From: Stictocephala bisonia
Taxonomy: Eukaryota; Arthropoda; Insecta; Hemiptera; Membracidae
Assembly: GCA_035578905.1 (NCBI GenBank)
Contig: JAQJVL010000196.1
Location: 1,370,170-1,434,169 of the forward strand
Reading direction: 5' to 3'
Length of the DNA: 64,000 nucleotides
How positions within the stretch are numbered: position 1 is the first letter of the stretch; every line of letters starts with the position of its first letter. Positions 53,234 to 64,000 of the stretch are shown here, piece by piece. The translations under genes and the position numbers were made by a program. The notes under the pieces were generated by a model that searched no databases, was not told the origin of the DNA, and saw only the letters and a program-made list of their open reading frames with translations.

Positions 53234-55818
53234 TCAGCGGTTTGTGACCCTGACCTAGTCGCATATCACTGTCAAGTTCCAGCTCCTGGACTTTCAAAGC
53301 ATGACCTTATTTTCTGTGTTTACAACCTTCATCCTCAAAAGCAGAGTGCCAAATTCGTCCAATACAGAGATTATAAAAGCATTAATCCTGATTCACTTAT
53401 CTTTGATGCAATGTCCCTTCCATGGAATGATATTCTTGAACTTACCAATATTGACACAATGGTCAATAAGTTCAACGTATTTATGAACTATCTTCTTGAT
53501 CTACATGCTCCACTTATAAAAAAAAGGATTACAAAAAAGCCTGCACCCTGGATCACAGATCAAATACGTAGAATGCAAAAGCAACGAGATGCATGCTTCC
53601 GCAAGGCAAAAAGATCTAAATGTGCCCATGATTGGGATGCGTATAAGAGATTAAGAAACCAAACCCAGCAACAGATCCGTAACTCTAAAATTAGACATTA
53701 TTACCGATCATTATCTGACAAGAAAAAGTCTACTAAATCACTCTGGACAAAAGTTAAGGAGCTGGGGATTGGGAAGTCAAACCCTACTGTTTCCATCAAC
53801 ATCGACCTTGATGTTATTAATGATTATTTCACTAATATTCCTATTGATTTATCAAAAGCCAAAATTTACGTTAATGAAATAACCAGTTCTCCCTTTCCTA
53901 GGCCTTTCCATAAATTTTCATTCCGTTTGGCTACTGATGAAGAAGTGCTAAAAGCCTTGAATTGGACAACTAGTAACGCAGTCGGAGCTGACAGTATTCC
54001 AATAAAATTTATCAAACTTACCCTACCCGTTACACTACCAATCATTACAGCAATATTTAATTTTTCTTTAATATCAGCTATTTTCCCTAGTGCCTGGAAG
54101 TCTGCTATTGTTCAACCTTTGCCTAAAACTTCAAATCCTTTATCTCCCTCTGATTTAAGGCCAATAAGTATTCTTCCCGCCCTGTCCAAATGCCTCGAGA
54201 GAATTGTTCATAAGCAAATTTATGATTATCTTTCAAACAGTAAACTAATATCTAACTTTCAATCTGGCTTCCGCCCTAATCACAGCACTACAACAGCCCT
54301 TCTGAAAATCACCGATGATATACGGCATGCAATGGACAAGAGTAATCTTTCAATACTAACACTTTTTGACTTCTCTAAAGCTTTTGACTGCGTTTACTAT
54401 CCTTTACTCCTTATGAAACTTAAAAAATACGGGTTTTCTGATAACTGTGTGGACTGGGTCGGGTCCTACTTGTCGGGTCGTCGCCAGTGTGTGCGTACTG
54501 GAGAGGGCACGTCCGAATGGAAACCTGTGATCAGAGGTGTGCCACAGGGATCCGTTCTGGGACCTCTACTTTTCTCACTTTACATTGATGATGTAACATC
54601 TGACATATGCTTCTCTAAATATCACTTGTACGCTGATGACTTACAGATTTACCAACATTTCCCTATTGCTGTGTCCCACCGAGCGGTTTCACAAATGAAC
54701 CTTGATATTGCTGCAATAGCTGGTTGGGCTCAGAGACATGGACTAATGTTAAATGATAATAAAACCAAGACTATCCTTATTGGACATTCTAGACTACTTC
54801 GACAAATCAATTTCACTGATTTCCCTAGACTGAGACTAAATGACAATACTCTCGACTACTCCGACAGTGTAAAGAATCTAGGACTTACTATGACTAAAAC
54901 TTTGGGTTGGACTGATCATGTTACGTTGGTATGCAGTAGGGTGTTTGCTGGCATTCATAGTCTTAAACGATGTGCTTCCTATCTGCCATTTTCTGTGAAA
55001 GTGATGCTAGTAAAAACTCTGGTTCTGCCTCATTTCAACTACTGTGACGTGGTGATCAATGATATGACTGTTAAGCTCTCGGACAAGCTTCAAAGAGCAC
55101 AGAACTTCTGCATTAGATTTATATTCAATTTAAGACGGGATGATCATGTTTCTCCTTTCTACAAACAGTTACGGATGCTCAAACTAAAACAATTTCGTAA
55201 ATACCACATCCTTATTCTTGTGTTCAATATTTTAAACACTAGATCTCCTGAATACTTGTCCGAGCGTTTCAAGTTCATCTCCGAAATCAGTACCAGAAAT
55301 ACACGTCAGGGAGCCTCCCTACTATCAGTGCCTATTCATTACACCACTCTCTATAGCAAATCTTTTACCGTTTCTTCTTGTCGTTTATGGAATTTGCTCT
55401 CTGATAACATCAGGACCATTGATAAGCGCGCTCGTTTCGGGTTGGAGGTAAAGGACCGGCTTCTGCGGGGCTGGTAGGGGTGGGTGGGGGTTGCGGGGGC
55501 TGTGGTTCATGAGTGATTTGTATGTATGTGGAATGTATGATATTAGAAATAATTAATTTCTGAATATTGATTTATGTCTTTATTATTTTAATATCAGTAA
55601 TATTCTTTTGCCATTTTTATCAATAAAATGTTAGATATAAGTTATTGTTTTTGTTTAAGAATATACAAGTAGATATTTAAGAAACTGTAAAATTTACTGT
55701 ATATATTTCATATAGTTGAAAAAAACAACATATTTTTGGAAATAAGGTTGAGTGGAAGAGAGGACTTAATAGTCCTAACTCCGCCTAATAAAGACAATTT
55801 TCATTTCATTTCATTTCA
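53234..55818 (+). mobile_element. 5'-truncated non-LTR retrotransposon with intact RT
   Basis: The open frame begins just after TAG 53231 and covers the end of the endonuclease domain, the RT and the C-terminus to 55477. A 340-bp AT-rich tail ends AATAAAGACAATTTTC then (ATTTC)n at about 55796-55818. Such short simple-repeat tails without poly(A) are usual for CR1/L2-type elements. Confidence 0.85.
53411..55477 (+). CDS. Non-LTR retrotransposon ORF2 fragment (reverse transcriptase), uninterrupted
   Basis: 688 codons from the first ATG; the same frame is open back to 53234, where PAPGLSKHDLIFCVYNLHPQ marks the end of the apurinic-type endonuclease (SDHD-like motif). RT landmarks (numbered from the ATG): FDFSKAFD at 319-326, GVPQGSVLGPLLF at 376-388, YADD at 407-410. 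The C-terminal domain ends with SCRLWNLLSDNIR. Role: target-primed reverse transcription of the element RNA. The endonuclease is mostly missing through 5' truncation, so this copy cannot move by itself, but lack of any stop suggests a young insertion. Clade: CR1/L2/Jockey group; exact clade not determined. Confidence 0.92.
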   Translation: MSLPWNDILELTNIDTMVNKFNVFMNYLLDLHAPLIKKRITKKPAPWITDQIRRMQKQRDACFRKAKRSKCAHDWDAYKRLRNQTQQQIRNSKIRHYYRSLSDKKKSTKSLWTKVKELGIGKSNPTVSINIDLDVINDYFTNIPIDLSKAKIYVNEITSSPFPRPFHKFSFRLATDEEVLKALNWTTSNAVGADSIPIKFIKLTLPVTLPIITAIFNFSLISAIFPSAWKSAIVQPLPKTSNPLSPSDLRPISILPALSKCLERIVHKQIYDYLSNSKLISNFQSGFRPNHSTTTALLKITDDIRHAMDKSNLSILTLFDFSKAFDCVYYPLLLMKLKKYGFSDNCVDWVGSYLSGRRQCVRTGEGTSEWKPVIRGVPQGSVLGPLLFSLYIDDVTSDICFSKYHLYADDLQIYQHFPIAVSHRAVSQMNLDIAAIAGWAQRHGLMLNDNKTKTILIGHSRLLRQINFTDFPRLRLNDNTLDYSDSVKNLGLTMTKTLGWTDHVTLVCSRVFAGIHSLKRCASYLPFSVKVMLVKTLVLPHFNYCDVVINDMTVKLSDKLQRAQNFCIRFIFNLRRDDHVSPFYKQLRMLKLKQFRKYHILILVFNILNTRSPEYLSERFKFISEISTRNTRQGASLLSVPIHYTTLYSKSFTVSSCRLWNLLSDNIRTIDKRARFGLEVKDRLLRGW

Positions 55819-56839
55819 TAGTAACAATGACTACACTCGTCTACACATCTACACTCATCACACTCATTCACTCCTCATATTCGCTCATATCACTACGTTC
55901 GGTGTCTTAGAAATGAATAAATATATTTACTTTCTAAAATTGTACATTGAAACAGGGCATTTGAAGCATTTTCCAACCTACCTATATTTCACAAATGACA
56001 ATAAATGTCAGTGCTGAGAAATTACGACTGTGACCAGCTGATTTGTGTGCATATCATATCTAAGTTTATTACCGTGACCAGCTGATTGTTTGTTTATTAA
56101 AACAACTGTAAGTTGTTATTTCCGATAAAATCGAGTAAACAGTCAACCTTTGTGTTAACTTCATTAAGATTACTTTAAATCCTCAATACAGTAGTCAACA
56201 TCAGACTAAGCCACAGAACAGCGTAATCGGTTGAGCTAGTATTATAAATTAATACTTTATGTCTAACAAAAGAATTTGGTTTATTTTAATACGAATTGTC
56301 ATTCTTGTAATCGACTTAAAAATAGGGGGCTGTTGTGGTGTATCTACAAAAAGACAATTTTAACGTTCTTGAAGGGAAACGTTAAAACAAGAAAGAAGTG
56401 ACCTTAGGGTAAACAATGCGGTCGGTTGAACGTTCTCTGCCACATCTTGAGTCAACAAAAGATGTTTATTTAGTATCTCATCTAGTAATTATTGTTTGAC
56501 AGACACAAGCTTGCGTTTGTTTTACAGTTAAATATGGCAACATTGTCTTAGCAGAAGTAGTGTAAAATATCACTAAAAATATACAAATAAAAACTATAAT
56601 TTCTTGCGTTTTCTATTTAAGTGTCATTGAAATTATAGGTACAATCGGAAATAAAAAAAGTATAGTATACCCCAAAAATAAATAAAAATTTAAAACTTCC
56701 TGTACAGATCTTAAGAATGAGTTATACTCATGGAATGCCAAGACGTGCCAATATTTATGCTAATACGATTGGTCACATGAGTGTGGATGATCTGTGTAGT
56801 CTGGTTACTAACTGAGGTCGACTTAAGCTTAGAAAGGGC
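55819..56839. other. AT-rich DNA without genes
   Basis: A short tandem-like CTCATTCACTCCTCATATTC patch at about 55850-55900. No coding content; the 93-codon frame at 55736-56017 straddles the retrotransposon tail. Confidence 0.45.
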
Positions 56840-57616
56840 AATGTTATTAGTCCAATATCCAGGGCAGCTAACGGACCTACAGCTTTATGTGGAATCCGAA
56901 CCACGTAGCATAGGTCTGATTTCCATCTAATTGACAAGTCTGATACTCAGTTCTCTCTCCTCCACATATCCAGACATTGACTACCACCTAACATGGACAC
57001 CCCAGACTTCTCTAGAAGTGTTCATGCTAATAGCAATCATTGAGCGGACGCCAAGACGTTATTAAGGCAGAGGCTGTCAGCAATGCTGGTTTTAATCCCG
57101 TAAGAACAATGTTATTTTTGAACCGGACATGCGATCACGCGTGTCCAAATCTAACTGTAATTTTTTAAGGGATTTTTTCTAAACAAATTTAATTTGATCA
57201 GGTATTAAATTGTGCATTAAAATTACTTTGCGAATTCCTAATTAGTTTTAAAGAAAAAATATAGAAAATATTTAGTTTGAGGTTATATTTATAGGTATAT
57301 ATAGGTATATATATATTGAGGTTTATATATAGAAAATATTTTTTTAAATAGTTGTATGTATTGAAAGTATCAAAAGCAAACCCAATACGTAATTTGATAA
57401 CGTTTAAAATGACATCTCATACACAACTGTTGGTCAATAAATAACGACAAAATATGGATTCGTAATAGTATTTATCTTATGGGATTCAAACCAACATGGC
57501 CGACAGCCTCTGCAGACTTTGTAGAAGACCGAGTATAGAACTTATCGCTTACACTCTCCACAACACTCTGTCCTCAAATAGGTAGGTTACAGCACTGCGC
57601 CACTAGTGCTGACTGT
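56840..57616 (-). repeat. Local SINE-like repeat, minus-strand copy, interrupted by another element
   Basis: 56840-57066 corresponds to the 3' and central body and 57525-57616 to the head (GCACTAGTGGCGCAGTGCTG on the minus strand). Between them lies a 447-bp inverted-repeat insertion. The head also shows the units seen in the 46-kb array. Confidence 0.82.
57067..57513. mobile_element. Non-autonomous inverted-repeat transposon inserted in a SINE
   Basis: Left end GCAGAGGCTGTCAGCAATGC then TGGTTTTAATCCC; right end the reverse complement with a few changes (GGGATTCAAACC ... GGCCGACAGCCTCTGC). 447 bp, AT-rich, non-coding. The insertion splits a SINE copy, so it is the younger of the two. I could not find a clean target duplication; hAT-like CAGAGGC ends are possible. 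Confidence 0.8.
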
Positions 57617-59234
57617 GGTCTAAGAAAAGTTACCAACTATTCACACATGTAGATTGGTGATGGCACTCCCACACATCCATTCACATATGGTGGAGATGAA
57701 CCCACCCATTCCAATATCATTAAATGTTGTAGTGATATTGGACTAAAAATAATTAATTCTCAAAACTATACAACTACCAATTGCTTTCAAACCATTGTCA
57801 TTAATGTAAAATATTACATTTTCAGTCAGTAAAGATTACTATAGACATAAAAAACATACTTAAAAAAGTTGCTGGAGATTGTTTTAACGTTATTACTCCA
57901 TCCCGTTTATACGAATCTAAGCACTCAATAACATTAACAGTATATGATATTTTACGTTATAAAATAAGACAGTAAACACAACAGTTGCAGACCTTTCTTC
58001 ACAAGTAGTTTGTATTTATTACAAACTTATATCCTTTATTTCACAAAAACATTATTTTACTTAGCATGTTGATGCATATCTCATTAAAACTTATATGCTT
58101 GAATTGAAATTAAATGTTTTAAAGCGTTTTAATAATCTTTATTTTATTCTCAGTTTTGTTGACTGGAAAGGTAATAATGACGGTGAGGGTAAAGTGGCAA
58201 TTATGTTTTTGGACAAGGTAATACATGATGGGCAGAGTTGACATATGTTGTTATTATCCCAGATGTGGCTGGCCTTTGTTATTTTTAGTTTCAAAGAAAA
58301 CAACTCTGTTTTGTTTTAGTTTAAAAAGTGTTGTTTGGATGATGGGTGGGCACTCCTGTAGATTACGACTGGTTATGGAATGAACTTGTTTCAAATGTGT
58401 GTACCCACTCTGCAAAATTATTTAATTAAATATATAGTGGTAGGGAGATTAAATTGTAGAAAGTTGATGTTGAACAAACAAATACTATTACCCAAATACC
58501 CAGTTAGTAGTGTGATCAGCCAATACAAAGCTTGACTTAGTGAACAAACATGATAACTCACAATAAACATTGTAATTTCTAAATGAGTTTTCAGTGCCAT
58601 AGAACTTTGTCAAAGTGGTTGCATCGTGCATAAGGCAAAACTATCACTTAAGAAAATATTGTAAAATCAAGATTAATAAAAAATCAGAAATATTTTACTG
58701 AGGATCGTAATCAGATATAAGATACATTAAAAATATAAAAGTTTTTATATATTTGTTTATATAATTGAAACACTAATTACAATCTTATGCTATTTAATTA
58801 GTCTAAAAATCAATCTTGAACTAGCAATTGATTGGTCAATTATTATTGTTTACTTATATTTTTGGCTGTATTTCGTTTTATTTATTCCTTGATGACTAAA
58901 TAATATAACATTTTAAGGATGGAAATTAAAAAATAAAATGTCGTTCTGTTGTTATAATAGCTTAAATTCCAGATACAAAATATAATAGTGTAAAATACAT
59001 CTGATAGCTGATAATGTAATGAATTTCTAACAAGTTTCCAAAATACAAAATATTACTTAACCTATTAAGCCATAATTAAGTCTAAAAACTTTTTATATTT
59101 ACGCTATAATTAACAGTTTTAGAGTGGTTTTAAGGAGTATTGTGTATATATACAGGATTAGCTATCAGATATAAGTAAATAGTGTGCAGTATCACAGTTC
59201 GGCCTCTTTCGGTGTTAGATGTTACTTTAGTTGT
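57617..59234. other. AT-rich DNA without genes
   Basis: No motif recognised; the open frame 58418-58600 is unsupported. Confidence 0.45.
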
Positions 59235-59455
59235 TTGTCAGTACTACCGTACGTGTTTGGGTGGGTGGGTCAATACCACGCGGTAAATTTTATGGTTGTG
59301 TCCATACTACAGTAGTGTATGAGTGGGTGGGTAAATACTACAGCTCGTGTATGGGTGGGTGGGTAAATACTACAGCTCGTGTATGGGTGTGTGGGTTTGT
59401 CATTATCACGCCTTAATTTTATAGTTAGAACGAGTTGATGGGTCAGTACCACTTT
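59235..59455 (+). repeat. Short G-rich minisatellite
   Basis: About six units such as CGTGTATGGGTGGGTGGG with TAAATACTACAGCT between them; same family as the larger arrays. Confidence 0.85.
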
Positions 59456-61098
59456 ACGTTATCCATGAAATATTCTGACATTTCGGATAATTTCTAACTT
59501 AACATTCAAGTTTATTGTTTGTAGTTTGCTTCTGTATAATAGATTTCTGTGTTACGGTGTGGATGTAGCACTTGATGCTACGCTTCCCGTTGTTTAAGTA
59601 TCATCTTGGTTTTTTTTCTATTGTTTTCTTTGTCGTTTGATCTTTCCTCTATTCCATTTTTTTATGTTCAGGCTGTTTTTCAACTTCAGAAACTTTTACT
59701 CTCCAGAAGGCGATGCACTTTTGCCTATTGTTTTGACATTTTGCCTTATATATGCATGGTTATATATTTTCCATGGTCAAAACCTTTTTCTTAAATGGGT
59801 CAAAAAATGGTAGAATGTTTACGAGATATGCTTTTTAATTTGTGGGAAAACCCAATCTCTCAGGTGTCCGTATTTGTTTCATATTTCCTTTGATTTAAAT
59901 GATATTTAAATGATATTTTTATTTTTATGTGTTTTTTGTTATGCTAAATTGGAATTGGTCGTAAAACCGAAAATGTTTTTATGTATAACAATCATTTCTC
60001 AAGATATAACGGAAAAAATAGTTTTGCGGTGAATAGCGATTAGGGGCCGTTTACTTCAATTATGATTATATACTCCAACTATTAGACATAAAAACCGAAT
60101 TCACATATAACCTGTTGTAGGGACGGCCGATCTGGATTTTAACTGGAATTTAACGCAAATTACGAATTGTTGTTCAGTAAATAGACAATGAATAATGTAG
60201 GTTGTTTGGTTAGGTAAGTAAAAAGTATATTTTTCGAACCGCAAAATAATATTTTTTAAAAATCATTTATATGAAAGGGAAAATTATTTTTAAAATATCA
60301 ATTTAAAAAAAGTTGTTTTTTACTATCACAATCCGTAGTTTAAAGCAAACTCCTCAAGAGATATAAACTCATATTTCACCACTTATTCAAAAAAAATTAT
60401 ATTTTCAGAAGTAGCTAGACAGTTCTTAATTTTCGGTATACTAATACAACAGAAATTGTTCATAAATACTGAGTGATTTAAATAGTTCTTTAAAAATTGG
60501 CTTTTTATCTATAATATTTTATTTATAACTATTTTCTTAGTACAAACCACTTTATAAGTACAAAATGTCTACACTTTCAATCTAGGAACTAGACAACAAA
60601 CTCGGATCTTATCCAGTGTTAAGCAGTTGACAGGAAACTCCTTTAGGGACTCCCTTATCTTGTTTAGAAGTTTGCTCTCAGTGACTGTTGAACTTGGAAA
60701 GGTAAAGGATTCTGCAAGAAAATATAAATACTGTACAAACTATACTAATTATACACTGGATCCTTTGTTTACACATATGAATATATTGTTTTGTCAGGTC
60801 AAACAAATGTTTAGTAAGTCCCTTGTATTAAACAATGGCACAAATGGTAAGATAATAGTATAAATGGACAATAAGATAAGATAAATTATTCAATTTTTCA
60901 TTCTAGGATGAAGTAATTTATTGCACTCAAGTGTACTAATAAATATAACAAAAATAAACGAATCCATAACTAAGTTTGAAAATAAGTTTCTTTAAATAAC
61001 TAAGATTATAAGAACAATAAGTTTGTAAGAGAATAAGAAGAGCAGAAAATACAAAATAATTGTTATAATTTACATTTTAGCTAAAGGGTGGCTGGAAT
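59456..61098. other. AT-rich DNA without recognised genes
   Basis: Open frames at 59606-59794 and 60627-60863 carry no motif that I know. Confidence 0.45.
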
Positions 61099-61308
61099 AT
61101 TACTGCAGACAAGTAGATAACACATAAAGTAGCTGCTTTTATTACTGCAGACAAGTAGATAACACATAAAGTAGCTGCTTTTATTACTGCAGACAAGTAG
61201 ATAACACATAAAGTAGCTGCTTTTATTACTGCAGACAAGTAGATAACACATAAAGTAGCTGCTTTTATTACTGCAGACAAGTAGATAACACATAAAGTAG
61301 CTGCTTTT
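61099..61308 (+). repeat. Perfect 42-bp tandem repeat, five copies
   Basis: Five consecutive units (starts 61099, 61141, 61183, 61225, 61267) of ATTACTGCAGACAAGTAGAT followed by AACACATAAAGTAGCTGCTT and TT, with no visible difference. It lies 90 bp left of a large G-rich array but is unrelated to it in sequence. Confidence 0.98.
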
Positions 61309-61394
61309 ATTCACGTTAATTGTCTTTCATATGAAAGGATATATGTTTCTAATAAAAATAATAGTGAACTTACTCATTGACTGTTCAACTTTTC

Positions 61395-62290
61395 ATTTAC
61401 CGCTGCACGTGTATGGGTGTGTGGGTCAATAACATTGCACGTGTATGGGTGGGTGGGTCATTTACCACTGCACGTGTTTGGGTGTGTGGGTCAATAACAC
61501 TGCACGTGTATGGGTGGGTGGGTCAATAACACTGCACGTGTATGGGTGGATGGGACATTTACTTCTGCACGTGTATAGCTGGGTGTGTGGGTCAATAACA
61601 CTGCACGTGTATGGGTGTGTGGGTCAGTAACACTGCACGTGTATGGGTGGATCAGTGGGTCATTTACCACTGCACACGTATGAGTGGGTGGGTCATTTAC
61701 CCTTGCACACGTATGAGTGGGTGGGTCATTTACCCCTGCACACGTATGGGTGGGTCAGTGGGTCATTTACCACTACATACGTATGGGTGGGCCAGTTGGT
61801 CACTACCACTGCACTTGTATTGAGTGGGTGGGTCATTTACCACTGCACACGTATGAGTGGGTCAGAGAGTCATTTACCCCTGCACTCGTATGAGTGGGTG
61901 TGTCATTTACCCCTGCACACGTATGGGTGGGTCAGTGGGTCATTTACCCCTGCACACGTATGAGTGGGTGGGTCATTTACCCCTGCACATGTATGGGTGG
62001 GTCAATGGGTCATTTACCACTGCACACGTATGGGTGGGCCAGTTGGTCACTACCACTGCACTTGTATGAGTGGGTGGGTCATTTACCACTGCACACGTAT
62101 GGGTGGGTCAGTGGGTCATTTACCACTGCACACGTATGAGTGGGTCGGTCATCTATCCCTGCTTACGTATGAATGGGTGTGTCATTTACCCCTGCACACG
62201 TATGAGTGGGTGGGCCATTTACCCCTGCACACGTATGAGTGGGTGGGTCATTTACCCCTGCAAGAGTGGGTAGGTGTGTCAGTTATGTAC
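61395..62290 (+). repeat. 33-bp G-rich minisatellite, large array
   Basis: Basic unit about 33 bp: TCATTTACCCCTGCACACGT then ATGAGTGGGTGGG, with longer variants carrying an extra GGGTCAGT. A block containing GGGCCAGTTGGTCACTACCA occurs near 61787 and again near 62036, about 250 bp apart, indicating block duplication. Open frames here are artefacts. Confidence 0.95.
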
Positions 62291-63356
62291 ACTTGGAGGG
62301 TGGCGAGCTTAGAGTATTTTTGTTAAATTAATTGCAGGAAATATTTGTTTCCATAACTTTATGTGAGCCCAAAGAAATCTTTAAAATTGAAAGACGTTCA
62401 AAGTTTTCAATAACATTTTAAAATGTGTTTAAATGTTTTAGTACGCGTTTTCTGCATAGGAGAGAATCGTTTAACCTCTTCGCTGCCATATATCACAGAC
62501 CTGACTAAATTCTATCTTCAAGCTTCGGTCTGCATTCAACTTCTGCAATATTATTTATAAAAACTTACTGGGATAATCTGTACTGTATTGCTATTCATTT
62601 TATACATAAGTGTATTTTTTCTTTTCATTTTCACTTGCATGATAAATAATGAATTTATTTTGTAATTCTAAACATGATTATATAAGTGGCCTTATATAAC
62701 ATTTAAATAGTTTAATTAAATATAATTTTATTTAAATACTATTTTACCAAAAATATCTGTAAATTATGGTTTATGACTCAAATTAATTACAAAGGTGAAA
62801 AAATTTGGAATTGTTGTACATATTATTTTAAGGTAAATTATTATTATTTTTACACTCACTAAAATAACTATTTGAAGCTGATGATAGTTCTTAAGCTGTA
62901 CAATATAAACAACAACTTGTCACACTGTTTAAATCTGTTTATAACAGTGGTAAGACTAGTATAAATTGATTGCTCTAAGACCAAGATTTCTTATAATCAA
63001 TTTAAAATCAGCTCGCAGATGTTTACTTAGTTGGAAGACGTGAAGACCTAGATAGGAAAGTAATCTCAGAGTTAATTTAAAAGCAACGACGTTTTCCTTT
63101 TACCTACCACCTCATCCTTGCTACAAGTAGTTTTACTCTCTACTAGTCCGTTTCCCTGACTAGTAAGAATTCCAACACTCCATTTCATTTTAAAGAGTGT
63201 CTATTACCGACGCATGAGTATTATAGCCATGAGTTAAAGTCCAAATATAATAAGCTTCCAAGTATAAAAACCTTTAAAAGAAAAGTTAATATACTTATAT
63301 TGTAATATAGTTATATTGTAAGTTTACTAACGTTGTTTAGAGTGTTTCACACAAAA
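62291..63356. other. AT-rich DNA without genes
   Basis: No feature seen. Confidence 0.5.
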
Positions 63357-64000
63357 TGCTCCAGTGGCTGGGTGATAACAATTTGGTCTTGAATACAGAC
63401 AAAACCGTTCTTGTTGACTTTAGACTGAGAGGATCTGTAAACTATTCCAGTATTACATTTGATTAGACCACTATAGACTCAAGCCAGTACACCAACTTTT
63501 TGTGTCTTATTGTTGACTCTCGGCTTGACTTCTCTTTGCATGTTGATAAAGTAGCAAACAAATTAAACAGTAGTATTTTCCTTCTTACAAGTTTGACTCA
63601 GTTTTCAAACTCAGACGTTCTGCTTACAGCATACTTTTGCTGCTTTTATCCCCACATGTCATATGGTATAGCAATCTGGGGTGGGCAGTCTGGGCAGAGC
63701 GATAAGATTTTCCGATTGCAAAAAAAAGCTTTGAGACTTATGTTTGGCATGAATAGGTCTCAGAACTGCAGAGGAGTCTTTACAAGAAACAAAATGTTAA
63801 CTTTTTACAGTTTGTACATACTGGAGTGTCTTTCGTTACTCAAGAAAAATCACCTCCTGAAATCACGTTCCACTGCCGATTACAATCTCCGCTGACCTGG
63901 CTTGTTAAGTGTCCCTAAACACAATACCATATTTTTCGAAAAACAGACTTTAAACTCCGCCATTAAATTATGTAATAAACTTCCAGCCGCTTTACAATCA
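63357..64000 (+). pseudogene. Non-LTR RT C-terminal part, cut by the right window edge
   Basis: One frame reads MLQWLGDNNLVLNTDKTVLV, a stop at SITFD*, then YTNFLCLIVDSRLDFSLHVD, LLTAYFCCFYPHMSYGIAIW and IFRLQKKALRLMFGMNRSQN, another stop after DYNLR, and AIKLCNKLPAALQS at the edge. Known pattern after RT motif 5: W...N.L.LN..KT..V.F ... FLG..ID..L.W..H ... YGI..WG ... IF.LQK.A.R.I. Two stops mark it as defective; both the RT core and the true end are outside or lost. Confidence 0.8.

Noticed and set aside
61099..61308. CRISPR-like array
   Set aside because: Direct repeats have no unique spacers between them, and the genome is eukaryotic; it is a plain tandem repeat.

Overview
The window looks like a piece of an AT-rich, repeat-laden insect nuclear genome. 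The arthropod assignment rests on two spliced genes that read as 7-transmembrane gustatory receptors (7tm_7 family). It is also supported by the mix of transposons: Penelope-like, Jockey/CR1-type non-LTR, Tigger/pogo and Tc1/mariner-like elements, plus tRNA- and 5S-derived SINEs. I cannot name the order from sequence alone. I see no bacterial genes, no viral genes and no CRISPR array.

Region 1 (1-17.9 kb) holds the host genes. Two paralogous gustatory-receptor-like genes face each other tail to tail. The plus-strand copy enters from the left edge and only its last three coding exons are present (190-258, 2542-2631, 4735-4779). The minus-strand copy is complete: five exons (17828-17174, 15871-15588, 13919-13851, 12049-11960, 10211-10167) give a predicted 380-residue protein. 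The last three exons have the same lengths (69, 90, 45 nt) and the same phase in both genes. Introns and the interval between the genes are full of repeats: a 36-bp minisatellite with 172/344-bp higher-order structure, a tRNA-derived SINE, an uninterrupted 494-bp (AC)n tract, a palindromic duplication, a 167-bp tandem repeat and several reverse-transcriptase relics.

Region 2 (18-33.5 kb) has no convincing host gene. It carries three copies of a roughly 310-340 bp inverted-repeat element (MITE), two Penelope-like elements (one with its 5' part inverted, as in twin priming), a 5S-rRNA-like element and a decayed non-LTR element.

Region 3 (33.5-38.9 kb) contains a complete Tigger/pogo-class DNA transposon (33921-36406) with TA target duplications, near-perfect terminal inverted repeats and an uninterrupted 515-residue transposase that keeps its DDD triad and a C-terminal PCNA-binding-like motif. 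A Tc1/mariner-like MITE, a second 5S-like element and another RT tail follow.

Region 4 (39-64 kb) is dominated by related G-rich minisatellite arrays (core near TGTATGGGTGGGTGGGTCA), a 65-bp array built from the head of a local SINE, SINE copies, two further inverted-repeat elements, a 5'-truncated but open non-LTR retrotransposon (53.2-55.8 kb) and an RT fragment that runs off the right edge. Many long open frames in the window are products of tandem repeats whose unit length is a multiple of three, and they should not be read as genes.
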